Below are positions 7,716-12,120 of a stretch of DNA of 12,120 bases, one piece after another. The stretch covers positions 1 through 12,120 of the forward strand of contig JADGNT010000063.1 of assembly GCA_017883345.1 (NCBI GenBank), read 5' to 3'. Under the pieces are notes generated by a model, which had not been told where the DNA came from, searched no databases, and worked only from the letters and a program-made list of their open reading frames with translations. How positions within the stretch are numbered: position 1 is the first letter of the stretch; each line of letters opens with the position of its first letter. Made by a program: the position numbers and the translations under genes. This DNA is from Candidatus Solibacter sp. GTDB lineage: Bacteria; Acidobacteriota; Terriglobia; Bryobacterales; Bryobacteraceae.

Positions 7716-9056
7716 TCAATATGTTGCGGGCCTCGTGTTTATGTTCTTTCCCCCGACTATCGGCGGTTCCTGGACTGCTGTGTTCGGCTGCTGGGAAGCA
7801 ATCGTTTCGGTCGCTTGCCGGTTGGAGTGAACCCGAACACCCAGTTTGCCCAACCTGCGAATATGATGCCGGATCAGACGCTCCTTTTGTGTGTCCGGGA
7901 GCGCTGATGCTTGCCGTTCCCGGTAGGGTTGCCCGGTGCGTAGTACCTGGTATACCAAGCAGAGGACGGTGTGCGCGACGGCCACCAGCGCCGGAGGTTT
8001 CTTGCCTCCCGACTTGGTAGTAAGACGCCAAAACTTCTCCTTCAGGAAGCAATCCTTCTTGGCCGCGGCTGCCCATGCACATTCGGTCAGCGCACCACGC
8101 AGCCATGGATTGCCTCCCGTCGTATGGCTGCTTCGGTTCTTGCCCGCACTCCGGTTGTTTCCCGGACAGACCCCTGCCCACGAACTGATCTGCTTCTCCG
8201 ACGGAAACTGGGTCATGTCTGGGCCTGTCTCCGCCAGGATCTTCGCGGCGCTTCGTTCCTGTATCCCGGGGATGGTCTGTAGAAGTTGCCATTGCTGATC
8301 CAACCCCGCAGACCGAATCTTTTCCGCGATGTCGTTGTCTAACTCCTCCAGTTGTTCTTCCAAAAATCGCATGTGCGCCAGACTGTAGCCGATCATCTTT
8401 CGATGGTGGTCGCTCATCTGGTGTCCCTCCAACGCTGCGATGATCTGCGGGATCTTCTTTTTCGCCCGCCGTTGTGCAAACTGAGCGATTTCCTCTGGTT
8501 TGGCCTTTCCCTTCAGCAATGCATCGAGCATCAACTGCCCGGAAACCCCAAACACATCCGAAAGTACATTACCCAACTTCACGTTGGCGTCTTCCAGAAT
8601 CTTCTGCACACGGTTCTTCTCCGACGTCCCATTTCCATTCAGGCGTTCTCTTCGACGTGTCAGGTCCCTCAGCTCCCGGATCGAGCGCGGCGGAATAAAA
8701 CTCGGGTGGATCATGGCGTGCCGCAGCAGGTGCGCCAGCCACCACCCATCCTTGTCATCCGTTTTGTGTCCTTTCCGAATCTTCACCTCGCGCGGATTCG
8801 CCAGATACACCTTCACGGCATCCTCCAACACGTTGAACACGGGCTTCCAATAGGACCCCGTGCTCTCCATCACCACATGCGTGATTCGTTCTTGCTTGAG
8901 CCAGCCCTGAAGCTGCTGTAGCTCAGCCACTGTCGTGCCAAATCTCCGTTTCTCGGCGCGGGCCTCCCCGTCGAGTGGTCCGATCATCACACACACGGAT
9001 AACCACTTCTTCCCTACGTCGATTCCGGCGCATCGCTCCACGGCTGCACAAATCAT
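7716..9056 (-). CDS. IS110 family transposase (DEDD plus serine domain)
   Basis: A 446-residue recombinase that appears intact. The N-terminal RuvC-like DEDD domain shows GIDVGKKWLSV (11-21, Asp13), VVMESTGSYWKP (61-72, Glu64) and HKTDDKDGWWLAHLL (98-112, Asp100 and Asp103). A basic coiled region follows (RRRERLNGNGTSEKNRVQKILED). Residues about 245-360 form the Transposase_20 domain: LLQTIPGIQERSAAKILAETG and SSWAGVCPGNNRSAGKNRSS, then GGNPWLRGALTECAW, the region that carries the catalytic serine in this family. About 70 further basic residues form the tail. The ATG at 9056 has AAGGAG 6 bases upstream. Proteins of this family recombine DNA guided by a structured bridge RNA made from the element's non-coding end, and such an end lies directly upstream on the same strand. 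Confidence 0.95.
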   Translation of the reverse strand: MICAAVERCAGIDVGKKWLSVCVMIGPLDGEARAEKRRFGTTVAELQQLQGWLKQERITHVVMESTGSYWKPVFNVLEDAVKVYLANPREVKIRKGHKTDDKDGWWLAHLLRHAMIHPSFIPPRSIRELRDLTRRRERLNGNGTSEKNRVQKILEDANVKLGNVLSDVFGVSGQLMLDALLKGKAKPEEIAQFAQRRAKKKIPQIIAALEGHQMSDHHRKMIGYSLAHMRFLEEQLEELDNDIAEKIRSAGLDQQWQLLQTIPGIQERSAAKILAETGPDMTQFPSEKQISSWAGVCPGNNRSAGKNRSSHTTGGNPWLRGALTECAWAAAAKKDCFLKEKFWRLTTKSGGKKPPALVAVAHTVLCLVYQVLRTGQPYRERQASALPDTQKERLIRHHIRRLGKLGVRVHSNRQATETIASQQPNTAVQEPPIVGGKNINTRPATY

Positions 9057-9085
9057 ATCGTTCTCCTTGAATTAGCGGGAGAACA

Positions 9086-9204
9086 GTTGACGTCTAAAAG
9101 AAATACGTTCTTCCTCGGCTCGACAGCGCCATTCGGGGATTCATCACGTCAACCTGGCCAGTTTCGTTTACGAGCCCAACCACGCACCATTACCCATTCC
9201 GGCC
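9086..9204 (-). ncRNA. Predicted IS110 bridge RNA (target and donor loops)
   Basis: On the minus strand, upstream of the transposase, two stem-enclosed loops occur in the order known for IS110 bridge RNAs. Loop 1 is closed by GGCCGG (9204-9199) with CTGGCC (9161-9156), six pairs with one G-U. Directly inside the stem lie AATGGGT (9198-9192) and AAACGAA (9169-9163). The reconstructed insertion site on the minus strand reads ACCAAACGAACCCATTGTGG: AAACGAA is identical to its left half, and AATGGGT is complementary to ACCCATT of its right half. Loop 2 is closed by GTTGACGT (9153-9146) with ACGTCAAC (9093-9086), eight perfect pairs. Its 3' arm holds GGAAGAA (9114-9108), identical to the element's right end (7678-7672). 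The 5' arm matches the element's left end only weakly. The true 5' end is probably further upstream, possibly beyond the palindrome at 9238-9252. Fold and guides were read by eye. Confidence 0.75.
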
Positions 9205-9303
9205 GCCTTCTCCAGCTTCTTGCAGCATAGATCGTCCTGGCCGACTCGGCCACAGCCCCCAAATTTTCATTCCCGGGGGTGCCCGCTCTACCGGACATAC
9301 CAT

Positions 9304-9870
9304 TTCGTTTGGTAATTCGTGGCGGAGCGCTTTGAGCCTTTCGAAATCCTCGATGGCGCGCGGCCCAGAGGGCACCCCGAGGCGTTCGGTCTGGGCCTGG
9401 TAGCGCAGGAAGAGGGCCCAACTATTGGAGTAGTGGATGAGGCGATGGAAGCCTTCGGCCAGGAGGTAGTTGCGGGTATGGACCTTGGTGACTTCCATAT
9501 CGCCGTTGCAGAGTTCCGGGCTGATCCCGACCAAGGGCTTGCCGCTGCCGGTGAGGGACTCATTGAGGCAGGTGGTGAACATGCCGTTTTCGAGGCGGGC
9601 GGCGCGGAGGAGGGCCTGCTGGGCGGGGGGCGATGCGCTCGATGGCGAAGAGATCCGGGGAGTTGACGGGCTGGTAGCAGGCGACGAGGTCGTCCTTGAG
9701 GCGGCGACCTCGTCGATCTCTTCGAGGCGGACGACGGCGAAGGTGGTAGCGGTGAATCCGTGTTTGCGGGAGTTTTGGGCGGAGCGGGCCTTGCTTTCCG
9801 GGGAGCGGGGTCCGGTGGTGCGAGAGGCGTTGGCGCGATTGGCGGCGAGCTGTTTGGGGGAGAGCGGCAT
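9304..9870 (-). pseudogene. 5' fragment of acidobacterial hypothetical gene, frameshifted and IS-interrupted
   Basis: The ATG at 9870 follows a GGAAGGA ribosome site. The product starts MPLSPKQLAANRANASRTTG, then PRSPESKARSAQNSRKHGFT, the N-terminal signature of a multi-copy hypothetical family found in Acidobacteria and relatives; function unknown. The family-like sequence then changes frame twice. After RLEEIDEVA a one-base loss near 9701-9706 moves RLKDDLVACYQPVNSPDLFA into another frame. An extra base in the G6 run at 9625-9630 (C6 on the coding strand) restores the first frame at AQQALLRAARLENGMF. The open frame therefore looks continuous, but about 25 residues in the middle are out-of-frame text. 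The rest (NYLLAEGFHRLIHYSNSWAL, FLRYQAQTER, FERLKALRHELPNE) is family-like up to 9304, where the IS110 element begins. The frame then runs 37 codons into the element before a stop at 9190. Confidence 0.72.
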
Positions 9871-9995
9871 GGGTTTTCCTTCCGTTTTGAGCTATACCAT
9901 GGGGAGAGGGGCAGTCCGAAATAGGGGGGAGGCAAGTCATGGGAGGGGAAGGATTTATTTTGTTGGAGTTGGAGTCACTCGAGGGATGCCGTTCA

Positions 9996-10034
9996 ACGCA
10001 GAGACGCTGCGAACGCAGAGAAAAGCGCAGAGAA
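9996..10034. repeat. CGCAGAGA short direct-repeat cluster
   Basis: CGCAGAGA occurs three times at 9997-10004, 10014-10021 and 10026-10033, separated by 9 and 4 bases of similar sequence. It resembles the degenerate 'CGCAGAGACGCAGAGA' intergenic repeats known from several GC-rich phyla. It also shares the word AACGCAGA with the hairpin at 426-497. Confidence 0.6.
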
Positions 10035-10090
10035 GGCATTCTGGGGGATGGGGGGGCTTCGACCTCGAACGATGGGAATGATCCGGAACA

Positions 10091-10384
10091 GTCCTTACAA
10101 ACCGATCTATGCGTGGGGCGGGCATAGTATTGGGCACAGGTTCACAGGGCGAAGAAGAGAAAGAGCGCAAAGATCAGCAGGAAAGCGAGGCGCAGAACGC
10201 CAACCAGCAAGGGCCCCCGCCCGAAGCCCTACCCTCGACAGACAAGACCCAGAGCAACGTTGGGCGCCAGCAGGGGCAGGCGCCGAAGATCGGTCCGAAG
10301 TCGGGTGCGGCCGCGCAGGATTGCTCGCCGCCGCGCTCGGAAACGCAGGATTTTGAAAAAGCGTCCCTACAAAAGTCCCTACAA
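10091..10384. repeat. GTCCYTACAA direct repeats
   Basis: GTCCTTACAA lies at 10091-10100. GTCCCTACAA lies at 10363-10372 and again at 10375-10384, the last two in tandem with a 12-base period. The copies flank the gene-free stretch. No function is visible; they may be parts of a dispersed intergenic repeat. Confidence 0.45.
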
Positions 10385-10441
10385 TCGGGTCACGCACGGG
10401 GCAAAACGAGGAGAAGATAACGCGGAAGTCATTGAAACGAT

Positions 10442-10852
<411 letters not shown>

Positions 10853-11070
10853 CTTGATCCGTCATGCGGGGGCATGAGTGCCGCTGGCGATAGAATCGCC
10901 CGCGAAGGTGGTGAGCCTGTTTCCCTGGCTCCGTGCGGTGATAGTGGCGGTTGGCCGCACTGACGCTGCTGCCGCCGCGCTCGGCAGGCTTGCCCGCAGT
11001 AACGGTCGCAAAGCCCGCAAACGAAAAAGAGAGCGCCTACGACAAAGCGGTCTGAGAGCAGTTTCCAACG
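10853..11070 (-). pseudogene. Frameshifted remnant of a short Cys-rich, basic protein
   Basis: Two adjoining minus-strand frames look like halves of one small protein. The first (about 11066-10960) reads FVCGLCDRYCGQACRARRQQ, a CxxCxxxxCxxxC cluster suggesting a small zinc-binding knuckle followed by arginines. The second, in a different frame (about 10972-10853), reads SAANRHYHRTEPGKQAHHLR then GRFYRQRHSCPRMTDQ. The order (Cys cluster, then RHYHRTEPGKQAH-type basic repeat, then a short tail) resembles short hypothetical proteins I recall as companions of insertion sequences in myxobacteria and acidobacteria. That recollection is not firm. A shift in the overlap would join them. It directly abuts the truncated oxidoreductase. 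Confidence 0.38.
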
Positions 11071-11504
11071 AGGCCGACTTCACCGTCTCGATTCCGCACT
11101 GCACCTGATGTCATCGGCTTCTCGACGTAGACGTCCTTGCCCGCGGCGCAGGCCATGACGGTGAGAAGGCAGTGCCAGTGATCGGGCGTGGCGACAATCA
11201 CGGCATCGACGTTCTTGTCATCATACATCCGGCGAAAGTCGCTGTAGCCCCTGGCGTTCGGATTTCCCATGTATTCGAGGCCCTGCTGCAGCCGCGGCCT
11301 GTATGTTTCCGAGAGTGCCACCAGGTTGACATCGGTGAACTTCTTGAAGTCGGCGACATGCTGCTTCCCGATCAATCCAAACCCGATAAATCCGAGGCCA
11401 ATCCGGTCATTCGCTCCGAGCACCCGATTGTAGGACACTGCCGTCAAGGCCGCGGTGGTCACGAAACCACGCCGGGTTGCTCGCAGGTTGTTGCTTTCGT
11501 TCAC
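11037..11504 (-). pseudogene. Truncated Gfo/Idh/MocA family oxidoreductase
   Basis: The likely start is GTG at 11504, with AGGAG 8 bases upstream. The protein opens MNESNNLRATRRGFVTTAAL, a twin-arginine signal (RRGF) typical of exported acidobacterial members of this NAD(P)-dependent sugar dehydrogenase family. IGLGFIGFGLIGKQH is the Rossmann nucleotide-binding loop, VNLVALSETY the second strand with its acidic end, DAVIVATPDHWHC the following strand, and KDVYVEKPM the conserved EKP motif. Homology stops at about 11108, just after EKPM. About 22 unrelated codons follow to a stop at 11037. Family members normally run to about 350-450 residues, so the substrate-binding C-terminal domain and the catalytic Lys/His-containing remainder are lost except for the EKP lysine. 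The gene is almost certainly non-functional as an oxidoreductase. It starts 117 bases after the GH30 stop. Confidence 0.8.
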
Positions 11505-11572
11505 GTTCCGTTCTCCTTTTTCGGTCTTCTGAAGAGAGTGACTGCTATCCCGAGGCCGCCCAATGCCCAACG

Positions 11573-11603
11573 CGGGCGGCTGGCGCGAAGCGCGAGCCGC
11601 CCG
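11573..11603. repeat. Intergenic GC-rich palindrome
   Basis: Nine-base perfect arms CGGGCGGCT (11573-11581) and AGCCGCCCG (11595-11603) enclose a 13-base loop that can itself pair as CGC-GAA-GCG. It lies 18 bases after the GH30 stop, in the 116-base gap before the oxidoreductase start. No T-tract follows on either strand, so it is more REP-like than an intrinsic terminator. Confidence 0.6.
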
Positions 11604-11620
11604 TCCGAGGCTCATGCCGG

Positions 11621-12120
11621 TCAGACCCAGTCCAGGTTAGTGACGGAATTCCGCGGTAAGGAGATTTCCGTCCTCAGGCCGCCCAGGTGCAACGGAATCC
11701 TGCGCGCGGCGCCCGTGTTGCTCAACACCACGGTCTTGGCACCGTTGGGGTTGACGAATGCCACGTGCGCCACTCCTTCCACGGCGCCCTGGGAATCGAA
11801 GCGTTTGGCTCCGCGGCGCGCCGCATGGGTGTAGTGTTTCATGGCCCAGTAGTTGCCACTGCGGGTGATTTCTTTCGTCCGGGAATCGATGGTGATAAAA
11901 CCGCGGCCGTTGAAGGGCCCGATATTCGGTTTGCCGTTTTCATCCAGCACCAGGTTCCACACAATGATGCACTTCATCCAATTGCGGACGGCATTGGCCG
12001 CGCCCGCGCCAGCGCGCGCAATGGTCTCGGCGGACTGCGGGTCGCGCCGAGGCCGCCGGCCTCCCGTTCCGCCCGCAGGTTCGGGACCCGCGCCGCCGGG
12101 AGCACCGGCTCCGAACGTCA
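11621..12120 (-). CDS. GH30 family glycoside hydrolase, C-terminal part (runs off right edge)
   Basis: The minus frame is open from the window edge (first whole codon at 12118) to a TGA at 11621-11623, about 166 residues. NAVRNWMKCIIVWNLVLDEN is the last barrel strand region of GH30 enzymes. The sequence GPFNGRGFITIDSRTKEITRSG followed by NYWAMKHYTHAARRGAKRFDS and VAFVNPNGAKTVVLSNTG is the C-terminal beta-sandwich typical of GH30 glucosylceramidase/endo-galactanase-type proteins. The chain ends SLPRNSVTNLDWV, a normal family end. The catalytic glutamates lie beyond the window, so the substrate cannot be read. Family members act on beta-glucosyl ceramides, beta-1,6-glucan, beta-1,6-galactan or xylan. 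Upstream of the NAVRNW motif is an unusual Gly/Pro/Arg-rich stretch (about 12117-12042). Confidence 0.82.
   Translation of the reverse strand, partial: TFGAGAPGGAGPEPAGGTGGRRPRRDPQSAETIARAGAGAANAVRNWMKCIIVWNLVLDENGKPNIGPFNGRGFITIDSRTKEITRSGNYWAMKHYTHAARRGAKRFDSQGAVEGVAHVAFVNPNGAKTVVLSNTGAARRIPLHLGGLRTEISLPRNSVTNLDWV

Larger units (their letters stand above)
7675..9303 (-). mobile_element. IS110-group insertion sequence, about 1.63 kb
   Basis: The ends were deduced from the interrupted gene, not from terminal repeats, which IS110-group elements lack. Host coding sequence stops after GAA at 9304-9306 and resumes after GAA at 7672-7674. GAA is shared, so the exact crossover is uncertain by up to 3 bases. 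The element holds one intact transposase (7716-9056), a 247-base upstream region with bridge-RNA-like folds, and only about 41 bases downstream. A long non-coding end upstream of the transposase is the layout of the IS110 group, as opposed to the IS1111 group where it lies downstream. There is no target duplication beyond the shared GAA. A palindrome (TGGCCGACTCGGCCA, 9238-9252) lies in the left end. Confidence 0.82.
9871..10441. other. Gene-free stretch with short degenerate repeats
   Basis: I see no convincing gene in these 571 bases. Open frames here are arginine- and glutamine-rich, lack ribosome sites and resemble no family. The stretch carries the CGCAGAGA cluster and the GTCCYTACAA copies listed separately, a G-rich run (GGGGGATGGGGGGG, 10043-10056), and purine-rich text around 10150-10200. 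It separates the interrupted hypothetical gene from the partial tRNA. Confidence 0.6.

Noticed and set aside
7435..8292. A single 285-residue minus-strand protein
   Set aside because: Its first two thirds are an alternative frame of the transposase. Only the 7435-7671 tail reads as real protein, and it belongs to the interrupted gene.
8352..8921. Plus-strand open frame inside the transposase
   Set aside because: Antisense shadow of an intact IS110 transposase with recognisable catalytic motifs.
9996..10034. CRISPR array
   Set aside because: The repeat units are 8 bases with spacers of 4 and 9; there are no unique 30-base spacers and no cas genes.
9939..10420. Plus-strand open frames in the repeat stretch (9939-10127, 10109-10420)
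   Set aside because: Low-complexity Arg/Gln/Lys text over short repeats, without ribosome sites or family resemblance.

Overview
The window looks like a GC-rich accessory region of an acidobacterial chromosome, probably of the Bryobacter/Solibacter type. The reasons are a very large Oar-like TonB-dependent receptor with an N-terminal carboxypeptidase-regulatory domain, several exported glycoside hydrolases, a Tat-type Gfo/Idh/MocA oxidoreductase, and a member of the multi-copy 'TGPR.PE.KARS.N..KHG' hypothetical family. The taxonomic call is inference; no rRNA or marker gene is present. All genes I can support are on the minus strand.

From right to left along the direction of transcription, bases 7430 to 1 form a polysaccharide-utilisation operon. 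A promoter with a consensus -10 box (7402-7407) and a leader with two palindromes precede the TonB receptor (7258-3662). Two bases later comes a 704-residue clan GH-A-like hydrolase (3659-1545), then a GH53 endo-beta-1,4-galactanase (1545-511, TAATG overlap). After a 132-base gap holding a 31-bp-armed hairpin comes a GH2 beta-galactosidase that leaves the window at base 1. Together they fit capture, endo-cleavage and trimming of beta-1,4-galactan or arabinogalactan.

Bases 7435-9870 hold a gene of the acidobacterial hypothetical family cut in two by a complete IS110-group element (about 7675-9303). Removing the element and counting one shared GAA restores an uninterrupted reading frame across the junction. 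The 247 bases upstream of the transposase contain two stem-enclosed loops with the layout of an IS110 bridge RNA. The two arms of the first loop carry 7-nt sequences (AATGGGT and AAACGAA) that match the two halves of this element's own insertion site. The 3' arm of the second loop (GGAAGAA) matches the element's own right end. This is the most interesting part of the window.

Bases 9871-10441 have no gene, only short degenerate repeats. At 10442-10491 lies the 3' half of a tRNA-Asn gene without its 5' half, the kind of footprint left where an island integrates into a tRNA gene. Rightward there is AT-richer gene-poor DNA, a frameshifted Cys-rich remnant, a Gfo/Idh/MocA oxidoreductase missing its C-terminal two thirds, a palindrome, and the C-terminal part of a GH30 hydrolase running off the right edge.
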